Shown one piece after another: positions 53,868-63,703 of a DNA stretch of 64,000 bases. The DNA is taken from contig JANXRG010000088.1 of the NCBI GenBank assembly GCA_025353105.1, forward strand, positions 44,506 to 108,505, in the 5' to 3' direction. The first letter of the stretch is position 1. The number at the start of each line of letters is the position of its first letter. Position numbers and translations under genes: made by a program. The stretch comes from Verrucomicrobiota bacterium. GTDB lineage: Bacteria > Verrucomicrobiota > Verrucomicrobiia > Chthoniobacterales > SZAS-18. Below the pieces are notes generated by a model, which searched no databases, was not told where the DNA came from, and was given only the letters and a program-made list of their open reading frames with translations.

Positions 53868-54111
53868 GGCCGAATCGCAGCAGGATCGTGGTCGCTTGGC
53901 GAGATGGAAGCCAGGCCGAAATGGAATTCACGATCAAGATCACGAAGAACTCCAAGGGAGGCAGTCGCTTGCGCATGACGGTGCATTCCGAACCGAGTCA
54001 GCCTGGGCCTTCTTGATGTCATTGACGGTTCGTCACAGCATTCGGCGTGGTGGCGGCCGCTTGCAATTCTTTGGTTGGACTCATCGAGCATCCTCGTATC
54101 ACGTGAAGGTC
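53868..54111. other. Intergenic region between divergent dinB-like and secreted-protein genes
   Basis: These 244 bases must hold the promoters of both flanking genes. Open frames exist on both strands but none resembles a known protein or has a plausible start. AAGGT-type Shine-Dalgarno (GTGAAGGTC) lies just before the secreted-protein ATG at 54112. Confidence 0.35.
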
Positions 54112-54867
54112 ATGCTCCGCGCCGCCTTCGCCTTCCTGCTCTGGGTTTCTGTTTCCGCCGCAGGAGCTGCCGAGTTTCAATTACCGGATGGCACGAAGGT
54201 CTCCGGCGCCCGCGTCGAGCGAATCGAGGGCGGCATGGCGGTCGTCGAGTACGATGGCGGCGTGACGACGGTGCCGGTGGCGAATCTCCCCGCCGCCCTG
54301 CGTCCGCGCTCGATGCCGGCGCCAACGACCAAGCGGATTACACCCGTCCCGGCGGCGATTCCGGCCGTGGTAAAATCTACTCCCATCAACGCCGCGCCAA
54401 AGGCCGTGACGACGATGCCCGCGTCGCGCCCGACCACTCTGCCTCGGGCGGCGGCGCGCCCAGATTTTGTCATTGACCCTCTGCGCGGCGTGGTGGCCAT
54501 ACCACCGCCGACACCCCCGCCCGCCCCCCCAAGCGCGAACGATCCACGACGGACGGTGAGCGATCAACCCGGCCGCGTCGTTGTGAGCGCCGAGGCCGTG
54601 CCGTACATCGAGCGATTCGCCGAGGACGAAAACAACGATGTCATGAGACGCTACCAGGAAAGTCTCCTGGCGAAGAAAAAATTGCGGGATGAAAAGGACG
54701 CTCCCAAGGACATCCTGAATCTGCCGATCTACCGGTTCAGTCCTTTCCGGGATCCCAATCAAAGCGCCTTTACCTCGCCGGTCATCCGGAACGACGACCA
54801 ATTTAACGTCCCGAGTTATTTGCGTCCGGACAATTATATCAATGACCCATACAGCGGGAAGAAGTAG
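54112..54867 (+). CDS. Secreted proline-rich hypothetical protein
   Basis: The 251-residue product starts MLRAAFAFLLWVSVSAAGAA, a signal peptide, followed by a short beta module FQLPDGTKVSGARVERIEGGMAVVEYDGG that resembles SH3/KOW-like barrels. A long Pro/Ala/Thr-rich linker with PTPPPAPPSAN follows, and then a soluble C-terminus with repeated aromatic-acidic segments. No enzyme motif is visible. It may be an envelope structural or tethering protein. Its stop is 18 bases from the convergent uvrB stop. Confidence 0.65.
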   Translation: MLRAAFAFLLWVSVSAAGAAEFQLPDGTKVSGARVERIEGGMAVVEYDGGVTTVPVANLPAALRPRSMPAPTTKRITPVPAAIPAVVKSTPINAAPKAVTTMPASRPTTLPRAAARPDFVIDPLRGVVAIPPPTPPPAPPSANDPRRTVSDQPGRVVVSAEAVPYIERFAEDENNDVMRRYQESLLAKKKLRDEKDAPKDILNLPIYRFSPFRDPNQSAFTSPVIRNDDQFNVPSYLRPDNYINDPYSGKK

Positions 54868-54885
54868 CTACGTCACCCCGTCGGC

Positions 54886-57150
54886 TTAGCGTCGTCGGCC
54901 CTTTGGTCGTCCGTATTTCACGGGTCGCCGCACCATGTCGCCCTGACCGGCTCCGGCTCCCTTTTTCAGTTCGGCGATCTGATCGCGCAAAACGGCCGCG
55001 CGTTCGTACTCGAGATTCGCCGCTGCAGTCGTCATCTCGCCCTCAAGTTCACGGATTAATTCCGTGGCCGAGAAGTCGCCGCCCGCCTCGCGGATCACGC
55101 TGCTCTCGAGCTCGCGGGCCTTCAGGATGGTGTGCAAACTTTCCTGCACCGCCCGCTGCACGCTGCGCGGTGTGATGCCGTGCTCGCGATTGTAGGCCTC
55201 CTGCTTTTCCCGGCGATAATCACTCACCTGCATCAACCGCTCCATCGATCCGGTAATCGTATCCGCGAAAAGATAAACCTCACCGTTGAGGTGTCGCGCC
55301 GCGCGACCGGAAGTCTGGATCAGACTCGTCTGGCTCCGCAGGTAACCTTCCTTGTCGGCATCGAGAATGCACACCAGGGAGACCTCCGGCAAATCCAGGC
55401 CTTCGCGCAGAAGATTGATGCCGACGAGGATGTCGAATTCCGCGGCGCGCAGTGACCGGAGAATTTCCACGCGCTCAATCGCGTCGATGTCGCTGTGCAG
55501 ATATCGCACCTTGAGTCCCACGTCGCGCAGGTAGTCGGTGAGATCCTCCGCCGTGCGTTTCGTGAGCGTCGTAACCAGCACTCGTTCCTTTTTTTCCACG
55601 CGCTGCCGGCAGAGCTCAATGGTCTCGTCGATCTGCCCCTTCAACGGCCGCACATGAATCACCGGGTCGAGCAACCCGGTCGGCCGGATGATCTGCTCGA
55701 CCACCAGGGGCGCACCCTTGGTCAAGACGTCGAAGGTCGAGTGTCGAAGGTCGAAAGCCTGGGGGTCCGCCGACGAATTGGCATCACGTTCTAAACCCCC
55801 ACCCTTCCGCACGATCTTCAATTTGGCCGGCACCACAAATTGCGTCTCATTCGGCGTTCGCACTTCGGCATTCGGAATTCCCGCGGTCATTCCCGTCGGC
55901 ACGGCGGCGCGCTTGTGGGCCACGAACGTTTGGTTTCCTACCACGCTGTTCTTGATTTCATAATCCGCCGGCGTGGCGCTGACGTAGATCAACTGCCCGG
56001 TCATCTCCATGAATTCTTCGAAGCGCAGCGGACGATTGTCCATCGCGCTGGGCAGGCGGAACCCGTAGTCCACCAGCACCTGCTTGCGCGAGCGGTCCCC
56101 TTCGTACATGCCACCGACCTGGGGAATCGTGGCGTGCGACTCGTCGACGATGGTCAGGAAATCCTTCGGGAAGAAATCGAGCAGCGTGTTCGGGCGGGAG
56201 CCGGGCGGACGGCCGGTGAGATGGCGCGTGTAATTCTCGATTCCCGAGCAAAAGCCCATCTCCTGCATCATTTCCAGGTCGTACTCGGTCCGAAGCTTGA
56301 TGCGCTGCGCCTCGAGCAATTTCCCATCCTGTTCAAACTCCGCTACGCGCCCCTCCATCTCCTCGCGAATTGTGCCCAGCGCCACGCGCAACTTGTCGGC
56401 CGGCGTGACAAACTGCTTGGCCGGAAACAGCCCCACGCCGGGCAGGGTTTGCGTGACGTTTCCCGTGAGCGGATCGATCAGGCTGATCCGCTCGATCTCG
56501 TCACCGAAGAACTCAATTCGATAGGCCTCCTCGTCGAGATTGCCCGGCTGGACTTCAATCACGTCGCCCCGCACGCGGAATCGGCCGCGGCCAAAGGCGA
56601 TGTCGTTCCGCTCATAGAGCATGTCGACGAAACGCGAGAGCAGCTGCTCGCGCGTGATTTGCTGGCCGACGGAAAGCGACAGCAGCATCCGCCGGTAGTC
56701 GTCCGGAGAACCGAGGCCATAGATGCAGCTCACGCTGGCGACCACGAGAACGTCCCGCCGCGTCAACAGCGACGTAGTGGTGGAGAGCCGCAGCCGTTCG
56801 ATCTCCTCGTTGATCGACGAATCCTTCTCGATGTACGTGTCGGTCCGCGGGATGTAGGCCTCAGGCTGGTAGTAATCGAAGTAGCTGACGAAATATTCGA
56901 CCGCGTTGTTGGGGAAGAACTGCTTGAACTCACTGTAGAGCTGGGCCGCGAGCGTCTTGTTGTGCGACATCACGAGGGTCGGGCGATCCAGCTGCGCGAT
57001 CACGTTGGCGGCGGTGAAGGTCTTGCCGCTGCCCGTTACGCCCAGCAGCGTCTGGTGGCGGTTTCCGGCGCGGAGCGAGCGCACCAGCTTTTCAATCGCC
57101 TGCGCCTGGTCGCCCTTCGGACTCAAATGATCGTCCAGCTCAAATCCCAT
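54886..57150 (-). CDS. uvrB: Excinuclease ABC subunit B with an 80-residue insertion
   Basis: The 754-residue UvrB verifies damage in nucleotide excision repair. It has Walker A GVTGSGKT (37-44), the beta-hairpin segment [20 protein letters not shown], helicase motifs including [11 protein letters not shown] and [12 protein letters not shown], and a C-terminal UVR domain ([23 protein letters not shown], key part). Residues 403-482 are extra: they separate [12 protein letters not shown] from [14 protein letters not shown], which normally adjoin. Removing them gives 674 residues, essentially the E. coli length. All helicase motifs are intact, so the protein may still work. The start ATG is the complement of 57148-57150. 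Confidence 0.95.
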   Translation of the reverse strand: MGFELDDHLSPKGDQAQAIEKLVRSLRAGNRHQTLLGVTGSGKTFTAANVIAQLDRPTLVMSHNKTLAAQLYSEFKQFFPNNAVEYFVSYFDYYQPEAYIPRTDTYIEKDSSINEEIERLRLSTTTSLLTRRDVLVVASVSCIYGLGSPDDYRRMLLSLSVGQQITREQLLSRFVDMLYERNDIAFGRGRFRVRGDVIEVQPGNLDEEAYRIEFFGDEIERISLIDPLTGNVTQTLPGVGLFPAKQFVTPADKLRVALGTIREEMEGRVAEFEQDGKLLEAQRIKLRTEYDLEMMQEMGFCSGIENYTRHLTGRPPGSRPNTLLDFFPKDFLTIVDESHATIPQVGGMYEGDRSRKQVLVDYGFRLPSAMDNRPLRFEEFMEMTGQLIYVSATPADYEIKNSVVGNQTFVAHKRAAVPTGMTAGIPNAEVRTPNETQFVVPAKLKIVRKGGGLERDANSSADPQAFDLRHSTFDVLTKGAPLVVEQIIRPTGLLDPVIHVRPLKGQIDETIELCRQRVEKKERVLVTTLTKRTAEDLTDYLRDVGLKVRYLHSDIDAIERVEILRSLRAAEFDILVGINLLREGLDLPEVSLVCILDADKEGYLRSQTSLIQTSGRAARHLNGEVYLFADTITGSMERLMQVSDYRREKQEAYNREHGITPRSVQRAVQESLHTILKARELESSVIREAGGDFSATELIRELEGEMTTAAANLEYERAAVLRDQIAELKKGAGAGQGDMVRRPVKYGRPKGRRR
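55705..55944 (-). repeat. In-frame repeat-derived insertion inside uvrB
   Basis: These 240 bases (80 codons, no stop) carry elements typical of intergenic repeats. ATTCCGAATGCCGAAGTGCG followed by AACGCCGAATGA (complement of 55847-55882) is akin to 25808-25842, and a 14-base-period tandem GTCGAAGGTCGA lies at 55729-55740 and 55743-55754. The encoded residues are low in family resemblance. Position and length suggest insertion of mobile non-coding DNA kept in frame. Confidence 0.7.
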
Positions 57151-57233
57151 GCGGGCAATCTCCGACGAACCATCGCGCAAGTCGAGGGGTCGGCGGGAAT
57201 CGGCGGCAGCCCGCTTGATTGTTCCTTTGCGTA

Positions 57234-57248
57234 TACCCTGCCCGGGTA
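57234..57248 (+). promoter_or_regulatory. Candidate operator of the CsoR-family gene
   Basis: TACCC-TGCCC-GGGTA is an inverted repeat with 5-base arms and 5-base spacer, ending 16 bases before the repressor ATG. CsoR/RcnR/CstR-family operators are typically TA-flanked G/C tracts of this kind, so autoregulation is plausible. It lies in the 114-base divergent gap shared with uvrB. Confidence 0.5.
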
Positions 57249-57264
57249 CAAGATTCCGGCGCTG

Positions 57265-57579
57265 ATGGGAACCAAACGCAAATCCGCTGTCCGGCGAAAT
57301 CGCCCCGCTCCGCCCCATCCGGATCATTCCGCGCAGCTCGCCCGCCTGAAGCGCATCAAAGGCCAGATTGAGGGCGTCCAGCGCATGATCGAGGATCGGC
57401 GCTATTGCCCGGATATTCTCATTCAAACATCAGCTGTCCGCGCCGCGCTCCGCAGCCTGGAGGTCACGATTCTCCGCGAACAAGTGGACCATTGCGTGAA
57501 ACACGCCCGGCGCGACTCCGGCGGTTCGGCCGCCAAGCTCAAAGAATTGCTCGCCATCTTTCAAAAACTCCCGACGTAA
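57265..57579 (+). CDS. CsoR/RcnR/CstR-family transcriptional repressor
   Basis: The 104-residue all-helical repressor shows [20 protein letters not shown] for DNA binding and [19 protein letters not shown]. The two family cysteines are C48 and C77, 29 apart as in CsoR (C36/C65) and CstR. The position of the CsoR copper ligand histidine, 25 after the first cysteine, is Q73. The N-terminus has H18 and H21, which could bind metal as in RcnR. It may thus sense persulfide/thiol stress (CstR-like) or another metal rather than copper. ATG 57265 follows the candidate operator. No efflux or sulfur genes are adjacent. Confidence 0.88.
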   Translation: MGTKRKSAVRRNRPAPPHPDHSAQLARLKRIKGQIEGVQRMIEDRRYCPDILIQTSAVRAALRSLEVTILREQVDHCVKHARRDSGGSAAKLKELLAIFQKLPT

Positions 57580-57658
57580 CCGCGAAGGAACAAATCGCTT
57601 CCAGCACGAATGCGCTTGGACGAATCGCGCCGGCGCGGCATTTTGGGGGCTCTACCGC

Positions 57659-58777
57659 ATGTCCAACATTTTCGGCCATCTATTCCGCATCGCGACGTGG
57701 GGAGAGTCCCACGGCGGTGGCGTTGGCGTCGTCATCGACGGCTGCCCGCCCGGGCTCGCCATCGATGAGGGGATCCTCCAGCGCGATCTCGACCGCCGTC
57801 GTCCGGGACAGAGCGACATCGTCACGCCGCGCAAGGAAGCGGATCGCTGCCAGATTTTGTCGGGTGTGTTTCAGGGCCGGACGCTCGGCACGCCGATTTC
57901 AGTCTTTGTCCCGAACGAGGACGCGCGCCCCGAGGCCTATGCGGAAATGCAGACCGCGTTTCGCCCAAGCCACGCGGATTACACTTACCAGGCAAAGTTC
58001 GGGATCCGGAACTGGGAAGGCGGTGGCCGATCGTCCGCGCGCGAGACCATCGGGCGCGTCGCCGCGGCCGCGGTGGCAAAGGTCGCCCTCACCGAGCTTC
58101 TTCCCGGGCTGGAGGTGGTCGCGTACGTCAAAGCGATTCACGATCTCGATGCCGACATCGATCCCGCGACGGTCCGCTTGATCGACGTGGAGTCGAACGC
58201 CGTCCGCTGCCCGGACGCGGCGATGGCCCGACAAATGATCGAGCGAATCAAGGAGGTGCGCGCGCAGGGCGACTCCGTGGGCGGCACAATCGAGTGCATC
58301 GTCCGCGGCTGTCCGCCGGGCTTGGGCGAGCCCGTCTTCGATCGCCTTGAGGCGGATCTCGCCAAGGCGATGCTGAGCCTGCCCGCGACGAAGGGATTTG
58401 AAATTGGGAGCGGCTTCGCGGGCGCGCGCCTGACCGGATCGCAGCACAACGATGCGTTCGAGTTGCGCGATGGCCGCGTCCGCACCACGTCCAATCGCAG
58501 CGGCGGCGTGCAAGGGGGCATTAGCAACGGCGAGGACATCGTGTTCCGCGTCGCCTTCAAGCCCACCGCAACGATTGCCAAGGCCCAGAAGACCGTCACG
58601 GCCGATGCTTCCGCCGAAACCGAACTCGCCGCGCGCGGGCGTCACGATCCCTGCGTCCTGCCGCGCGCCGTGCCGATGGTTGAGGCCATGGCCGTACTCG
58701 TCTTGATCGATCACGCGTTGCGGCAGCGCGCCCAAAATGGACTCGAACCGAAACTGACCGCTCATGCTGACACTTGA
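57659..58777 (+). CDS. aroC: Chorismate synthase
   Basis: The 372-residue FMN-dependent enzyme makes chorismate from EPSP, the last shikimate-pathway step. It shows the three AroC signatures: [35 protein letters not shown] and the C-terminal [36 protein letters not shown] carries the FMN/phosphate loop. It is complete and of normal length. Its last 14 bases overlap the purC start, so the two are probably translationally coupled. Confidence 0.97.
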   Translation: MSNIFGHLFRIATWGESHGGGVGVVIDGCPPGLAIDEGILQRDLDRRRPGQSDIVTPRKEADRCQILSGVFQGRTLGTPISVFVPNEDARPEAYAEMQTAFRPSHADYTYQAKFGIRNWEGGGRSSARETIGRVAAAAVAKVALTELLPGLEVVAYVKAIHDLDADIDPATVRLIDVESNAVRCPDAAMARQMIERIKEVRAQGDSVGGTIECIVRGCPPGLGEPVFDRLEADLAKAMLSLPATKGFEIGSGFAGARLTGSQHNDAFELRDGRVRTTSNRSGGVQGGISNGEDIVFRVAFKPTATIAKAQKTVTADASAETELAARGRHDPCVLPRAVPMVEAMAVLVLIDHALRQRAQNGLEPKLTAHADT

Positions 58778-59657
58778 TCTGCCAGGAATCCGCAAGTTGC
58801 GCTCGGGCAAGGTGCGCGAGGTCTTTGAACTCGACGAGCGCCACCTCCTGTTCGTGGCGACCGACCGTCTTTCCGCGTTCGACGTCGTGCTGGAGGACCC
58901 CATCCCGAACAAGGGCGCGGTGCTCACACGGCTCTCTGCTTTCTGGTTCGACAAGTTCGCCGCAAAGGGAATCGCGAGCCACTTCGTGACGATTGACGTC
59001 GCGGCGTTTTCGCCGGCGTTGAAGCCCCATGCGGAAATTCTTGCGGGCCGATCGATGATCGTGGAACGGACGGTGCCGCTGCCGGTCGAGTGCGTCGTGC
59101 GGGGTTACCTTGCAGGGTCCGGCTGGAAGGAATACCAGGAAACAGGCCGGATTTGCGGCATCCCGCTTCCGACCGATCTGCGGTTCGCAGATGCGCTCGT
59201 GGAGCCGATTTTCACGCCGGCCCACAAGGCCGATGCCGGACACGATGAGAATATCAGCTGGGACCAGTGCTGCGCCGCGATCGGCAACGCGGCGGCGGAA
59301 TTTGTGCGGTGGCGGAGCACGGAGATCTACGCGCTGGGCGGCGCGCACGCCGCGCGGTGCGGCATCCTGATCGCCGACACAAAGTTTGAATTCGGCCGCC
59401 GCGCGGACGGCACCATCATCCTGATCGACGAGTGCCTCACCCCGGATTCCTCGCGGTTCTGGCCGGCCGATTCGTACAAGCCGGGAGTGAGCCCGCCAAG
59501 CTTCGACAAGCAGTTCGTGCGGGATTGGCTTGAGACGCAGCCATGGGACAAGACGCCGCCGGCACCGCGGTTGCCGGAAGCGGTGCTGGCCGGCACCGCC
59601 GCGCGCTACGTTGAAGCGTACGAACGCATCACGGGAAGCAAGTTCGCCAACGCGTGA
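58764..59657 (+). CDS. purC: SAICAR synthetase
   Basis: The 297-residue PurC joins aspartate to CAIR in purine synthesis. It shows [28 protein letters not shown] split by the usual ATP loop (key parts [10 protein letters not shown] and [11 protein letters not shown]), [30 protein letters not shown], and [14 protein letters not shown]. It is the longer SAICAR synthetase type, closer to yeast Ade1 than the short E. coli form. It overlaps aroC by 14 bases. Confidence 0.96.
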   Translation: MLTLDLPGIRKLRSGKVREVFELDERHLLFVATDRLSAFDVVLEDPIPNKGAVLTRLSAFWFDKFAAKGIASHFVTIDVAAFSPALKPHAEILAGRSMIVERTVPLPVECVVRGYLAGSGWKEYQETGRICGIPLPTDLRFADALVEPIFTPAHKADAGHDENISWDQCCAAIGNAAAEFVRWRSTEIYALGGAHAARCGILIADTKFEFGRRADGTIILIDECLTPDSSRFWPADSYKPGVSPPSFDKQFVRDWLETQPWDKTPPAPRLPEAVLAGTAARYVEAYERITGSKFANA

Positions 59658-59692
59658 CACGGAGCCAGCGAGGTTGCGGCCGCGTTCTTCGC

Positions 59693-60739
59693 CTAGGCGA
59701 CGCGACCGAGGGCGGATACGATTTCGCGTACGACCGTCGGTCCGCCGTAAACAAAACCGGTGTAGAGCTGCACGAGCGACGCGCCGGCATCAAATTTCTC
59801 GCGGGCCGATTCGGCGTCGTCCACGCCGCCCACCGCGATGATTGGAAGCCGGGTCTGCGACGCGAGCAGGCGCACGACCGCGGTGGCCCGCGCGCGGAGC
59901 GGCGCTCCGCTCAGTCCGCCGGTCTCGCCACGGCGATCGACCGGCAGCGCGGAATGATCAATGGTCGTGTTCGTCGCCACGATGCCGGCGAGCGCGTGCT
60001 CGTCCGCGAGGGCGGCAACATCCGCGATTTGTCCGTCGGCGAGGTCCGGCGCAATCTTCACGAGGAGCGGTCGCGGCCGCTCGAGCCCGCGGTTGGCTGC
60101 CTGCAGGGCCCCGAGCAAGGCGGACAATTCCTCGCGCCCCTGCAACTGGCGTAGCCCTGGCGTGTTCGGGGAGCTGACATTGACGACAACGTAGTCCGCG
60201 TAGGCATGCAGCCGTCGAAAGGAGTGCAGGTAATCCTCCACCGCTTGATCCAGGGGCGTGATCTTCGACTTGCCGATGTTGATCCCAACGGGAATTGAAG
60301 GCCATTGTCCCGCGGTCCGCAACGCGGAAAAATGCGCGGCGAGCGCGTCCGCGCCGCGGTTGTTGAAGCCGAGCCGGTTCACTAACGCGCGTTGTTCGGG
60401 AAAGCGAAAGAGCCGTGGTCGGTCGTTTCCCGGCTGGGCCCGCGCGGTGATCGTGCCGGCCTCGACAAAGCCAAAGCCCAGCGCCTCCCACGCGCGCAGC
60501 GCCACGCCATTCTTGTCGAAGCCGGCGGCCAGCCCGACTGGGTTCGGGAAGCGTACGCCAAAGACCTCGCGCGCCAGCGCCGGTGCATCGGAACGACCCG
60601 CTATTGCCTTGAGTAACCCGCGCAACGCCGGGCTACCGCTGCACGCGGCCAATGCCCGCATCGCGAGCTCATGCGCCCGTTCCGGATCCATCCGAAAAAA
60701 CAACGGACGGAGGACGTGGCGATAGAGCGGGACAAGCAT
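59693..60739 (-). CDS. pyrD: Dihydroorotate dehydrogenase, class 2
   Basis: The 348-residue quinone-linked enzyme oxidises dihydroorotate in pyrimidine synthesis. Class 2 is shown by the N-terminal membrane-associating helices (YRHVLRPLFFRMDPERAHEL) before the barrel and by the VVVNVSSPNTPGLRQLQG segment with the catalytic serine. Other landmarks are VGLAAGFDKNG, RLGFNNRGAD and GGLSGAPLRARA. The start is 142 bases from the divergent small His/Cys protein gene. Confidence 0.96.
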   Translation of the reverse strand: MLVPLYRHVLRPLFFRMDPERAHELAMRALAACSGSPALRGLLKAIAGRSDAPALAREVFGVRFPNPVGLAAGFDKNGVALRAWEALGFGFVEAGTITARAQPGNDRPRLFRFPEQRALVNRLGFNNRGADALAAHFSALRTAGQWPSIPVGINIGKSKITPLDQAVEDYLHSFRRLHAYADYVVVNVSSPNTPGLRQLQGREELSALLGALQAANRGLERPRPLLVKIAPDLADGQIADVAALADEHALAGIVATNTTIDHSALPVDRRGETGGLSGAPLRARATAVVRLLASQTRLPIIAVGGVDDAESAREKFDAGASLVQLYTGFVYGGPTVVREIVSALGRVA

Positions 60740-60805
60740 GGCGCAGCGAGCGTATTCCTACGGCGAGGCTGCTCCAGGTTCAACGCACACCGACAAATCA
60801 TTGTT

Positions 60806-60818
60806 GCAAATCATTTGC
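60806..60818. promoter_or_regulatory. Palindrome GCAAATCATTTGC upstream of the TonB-receptor genes
   Basis: The perfect dyad GCAAAT-C-ATTTGC lies 63 bases before the small His/Cys protein gene and 67 bases from the pyrD start, in the divergent control region. Gram-negative metal repressors of the Fur/Zur type use AT-rich dyads of this size, so metal control of the downstream receptor is possible but unproven. Confidence 0.35.
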
Positions 60819-60881
60819 TTGTTCAAAGGAGGCAGATATTTAGCAACGACGCTTTTCGATCGGGATCGAATCTACCGGACC

Positions 60882-61199
60882 ATGAACGCACGTTGCCGAA
60901 GCCCGAAAATTCAGCAGGCGATGACGGCGATCGTTTTCGCCTCGTATCTGCTGGTGTTGGCGATGGCGGCGTGTCCCGAGCTTCATCACTGGCTGCACGA
61001 CGCCGCCGATGAAGCCGAGCATCAGTGCGCCGCGGTCGCGGTCAGCCTGGGACAGATCGACCGGCCCCTCGATCGTCCCGTGGTCGTCGCTTGTCCTACC
61101 GTGGTTTGGCTGGAGCCGAGGCCTGCGCTGTATGCGCTGACGATTGTTCGGCTCTTTCTCGTGGTCCGCGGGCTGGAGCACGCGCCTCCGACGGGGTAG
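60882..61199 (+). CDS. Small His/Cys-rich membrane protein preceding a TonB receptor
   Basis: The 105-residue product has an N-terminal membrane segment or signal anchor (IVFASYLLVLAMAACPELHH). A metal-binding-like motif HHWLHDAADEAEHQC follows, then a mostly hydrophobic C-terminal half with LYALTIVRLFLVVRGL. The His/Cys cluster recalls small proteins encoded next to metal-linked TonB receptors, but I do not recognise a named family. It probably lies in an operon with the receptor gene downstream. ATG 60882 is chosen because it leads directly into the hydrophobic segment. Confidence 0.6.
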   Translation: MNARCRSPKIQQAMTAIVFASYLLVLAMAACPELHHWLHDAADEAEHQCAAVAVSLGQIDRPLDRPVVVACPTVVWLEPRPALYALTIVRLFLVVRGLEHAPPTG

Positions 61200-61374
61200 A
61201 GCTGCGGCTTGCGGCCGCCGCGGCACCGACCGACCCGTGTTTCCGGCTAGATCTGGAATGACACCCCGCCCAGTCGCGCCGCCGGCTTGGCATCGCGCCG
61301 TTGCAACCGTCGCGTCCGTCTTTGTGCATCCATCGGCGACGCCGATCCCACTTTGTTCCTTTCCATCAGTTGTT

Positions 61375-63522
61375 GTGAACCCACTCATTATTCAACCTTC
61401 TGAATCCACCACGTCTCGCGCAGCACCCCTCGCGCCGGGCGCGCTTGTCCTTGCCACCCTGCTCCTTTGGCCAATGTCGACCGATCTGTCCGGCCAGGTG
61501 CCGGTCGCTGAAGCCGACGTCGACCGCGTCGTCGTGACGGCGAAGCTTGACGGCGATCGCAATCAAATCGTCCCGAGTCTCGGCGCGACTGAATACCGCA
61601 TTGGCGACAACCAAATTGGCGAACAATCCCAGGGCGCGAATGCTTCGTTCAATCAGGTCGTCTTGCGCGCGCCCGGCGTGGTGCGGGATTCCTTCGGCCA
61701 GCTCCACGTGCGAGGGGAACACGCCAATTTGCAGTACCGCATCAATGACGTTCTGCTGCCCGAGGGGATCTCGGGCTTCGGCCAGGAACTTGACACCCGA
61801 TTCATCCGATCGCTCTCGCTCATCACCGGCTCGCTGCCCGCGCAGTACGGCTTTCGCACGGCTGGAATCATCGACATCCAGACCAAAAACGGCACGGAGA
61901 AAATCGACAACGAACTCTCCACGTACGGCGGCAGTTTTGGCACGATCAAGCCCTCTGTACAGCTGGGGGGCGGTGGCGGGAAGTGGAATTTCTATTTCAC
62001 CGGGAGTTACTTTCAAAGTGAGCTTGGCATCGAAAATCCCACGCCGAGTTCCAGCGCCATTCATGATCACACGGAGCAGTCCAAATTGTTTGGTTACGGC
62101 TCGTATCTCATCAATTCCACCAGCCGCATCAGCCTGTTCGTCAGCGCCTCGAATTCGCAGTTTCAAATCCCCAACACTCCCGGACTGGAGCCGGTCTTTG
62201 GCCTGACCGGCGTACCGACCTTTGACTCCAGCAAGCTCAACGAAATGCAATCCGAGAAGAACGCCTATGCCATTGTGGCCTACCAGAAATCTATCGGGGC
62301 ACTGAATTTGCAACTCGCCGTATATACCCGCTACAGTCAGACGTACTTCAAGCCGGACGTGGCCGGCGATTTGATTTTCAACGGGGTGGCCAGCCGCGTG
62401 GATCGCAGTCTCTTTTCCAACGGCCTGCAGGCGGATGCCAGCTACCTGCTGAATTCGCAGCACACGCTTCGGGCGGGTCTCCTCGCGACGGTGAATCGCG
62501 CCCGGGGGAACAGCGCCGTGGCAGTGTTTCCAACCGACGCTGATGGCAACCAGGCCAGCCCCAATCCGTTCACGATTTCGGACGGCACCTCGAAGACTGG
62601 CGTGCTCTTCGGGATCTACGTGCAGGATGAATGGAAGCCGCTTCCGAAACTGACCGTGAACTACGGACTGCGCTACGACATCAGTTCGGCTTTCCTCTAC
62701 GAAGCCCAGCTCGATCCGCGGATCAACCTCGTCTACGAATTAACGGCCTCCAGCTCTCTTCATGCCGGCTACGCGCGCTACTTCACGCCGCCGCCGCCGG
62801 AGTTGGTCAACCGCGCCACGCTCGCGAAATTTGCGAACACCACCAACGCGCCCGAGGTCGTGCAGAATTCGGACATCCGATCCGAATCCGCCCACTATTT
62901 CGATGTCGGCATCAGCTCAAAGATTTTGCCCGGGCTGCAAGTCGGCGTGGACGCCTACTACAAATCCGCCAAGAACCAGCTCGATTCCGGGCAGTTCGGC
63001 CAGGCGCTGATTCTCTCGCCGTTCAACTACGCAAACGGTCGGGTCTACGGCATCGAGTTCTCGACGACCTACAACTACAAATCCCTTTCCGCTTACGCGA
63101 ATCTGGCCATCAGTCGCGCAGTGGGAAGACGCATCACGTCCGGCCAGTTCGAGTTTGGCCGACACGAGTTGGACTACATTTCCAATCACTGGGTCCATCT
63201 CGATCACGACCAGACTTACACCGCGTCTGCGGGAGTTTCATACAAGTGGCGCGACACGTTGTTCCTGGTCGACGTGCTCTCCGGAAGTGGATTGCGGCGC
63301 GGCTTCGCGAACACCGAGCACCTGCCGGCCTATTTTCCGGTCAACCTGGGCCTCGTGCAGAACTTTAAAATCCCGAATGTCGGCAAATTCCGGGCGCGCT
63401 TCGATCTCTTGAACGTCTTCGATCAGGTTTACCAGTTGCGGGACGGTTCCGGCATCGGCGTTGGGGCCGCCCAATACGGCACGCGACGCGGCTTCTTTGC
63501 CGGTCTCGCCTACGAATTCTGA
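61375..63522 (+). CDS. TonB-dependent outer-membrane receptor
   Basis: The product is about 715 residues if translation starts at GTG 61375; ATG 61258 would add 39. It has a signal sequence ([20 protein letters not shown]), then [11 protein letters not shown], a TonB-box-like start. A plug domain follows ([23 protein letters not shown], cut to key part; [18 protein letters not shown]), then a beta-barrel rich in aromatic repeats that ends in the terminal phenylalanine of outer-membrane proteins ([10 protein letters not shown]). The substrate is unknown; a metal chelate is suggested only by the His/Cys-rich neighbour. The plug region lacks an obvious carboxypeptidase-like domain. Confidence 0.88.
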   Translation: MNPLIIQPSESTTSRAAPLAPGALVLATLLLWPMSTDLSGQVPVAEADVDRVVVTAKLDGDRNQIVPSLGATEYRIGDNQIGEQSQGANASFNQVVLRAPGVVRDSFGQLHVRGEHANLQYRINDVLLPEGISGFGQELDTRFIRSLSLITGSLPAQYGFRTAGIIDIQTKNGTEKIDNELSTYGGSFGTIKPSVQLGGGGGKWNFYFTGSYFQSELGIENPTPSSSAIHDHTEQSKLFGYGSYLINSTSRISLFVSASNSQFQIPNTPGLEPVFGLTGVPTFDSSKLNEMQSEKNAYAIVAYQKSIGALNLQLAVYTRYSQTYFKPDVAGDLIFNGVASRVDRSLFSNGLQADASYLLNSQHTLRAGLLATVNRARGNSAVAVFPTDADGNQASPNPFTISDGTSKTGVLFGIYVQDEWKPLPKLTVNYGLRYDISSAFLYEAQLDPRINLVYELTASSSLHAGYARYFTPPPPELVNRATLAKFANTTNAPEVVQNSDIRSESAHYFDVGISSKILPGLQVGVDAYYKSAKNQLDSGQFGQALILSPFNYANGRVYGIEFSTTYNYKSLSAYANLAISRAVGRRITSGQFEFGRHELDYISNHWVHLDHDQTYTASAGVSYKWRDTLFLVDVLSGSGLRRGFANTEHLPAYFPVNLGLVQNFKIPNVGKFRARFDLLNVFDQVYQLRDGSGIGVGAAQYGTRRGFFAGLAYEF

Positions 63523-63641
63523 CGCTACCAGGACCATCGTCGACCCAACGACGGAACGATCGTGGCCCGGAGACAGCGAATTTCAGATTTTGGCGGGAAC
63601 AAAGGGGCGGCCCTTCGATTCCATCCACTCTGATAATCTGT

Positions 63642-63669
63642 TTGACAGCCCCCTGTCCCTCCCTAACTT
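63642..63669 (+). promoter_or_regulatory. Possible promoter of rplM
   Basis: A perfect -35 TTGACA (63642-63647) is followed after 16 bases by TAACTT (63664-63669), a weak -10. It lies 34 bases before the rplM ATG. The spacer is C-rich, which lowers confidence. Confidence 0.35.
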
Positions 63670-63703
63670 CCGCTTCCCTTTCAGCCTAACGATTTCGCTG
63701 GCC

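Noticed and set aside
53786-54016. Small reading frame (76 codons) in the dinB-like/secreted-protein gap, with a reverse frame of similar quality
   Set aside because: Overlaps the dinB-like gene start and shows no signal, motif or ribosome-binding site; left as unresolved intergenic DNA.
55840-57264. Open frame of about 475 codons upstream of the CsoR-family gene
   Set aside because: It is antisense to uvrB; the family match begins only at ATG 57265.
60828-60833. AAGGAGG-like ribosome-binding sequence before pyrD-divergent gene
   Set aside because: No start codon at a suitable distance; the gene ATG is about 50 bases further on.
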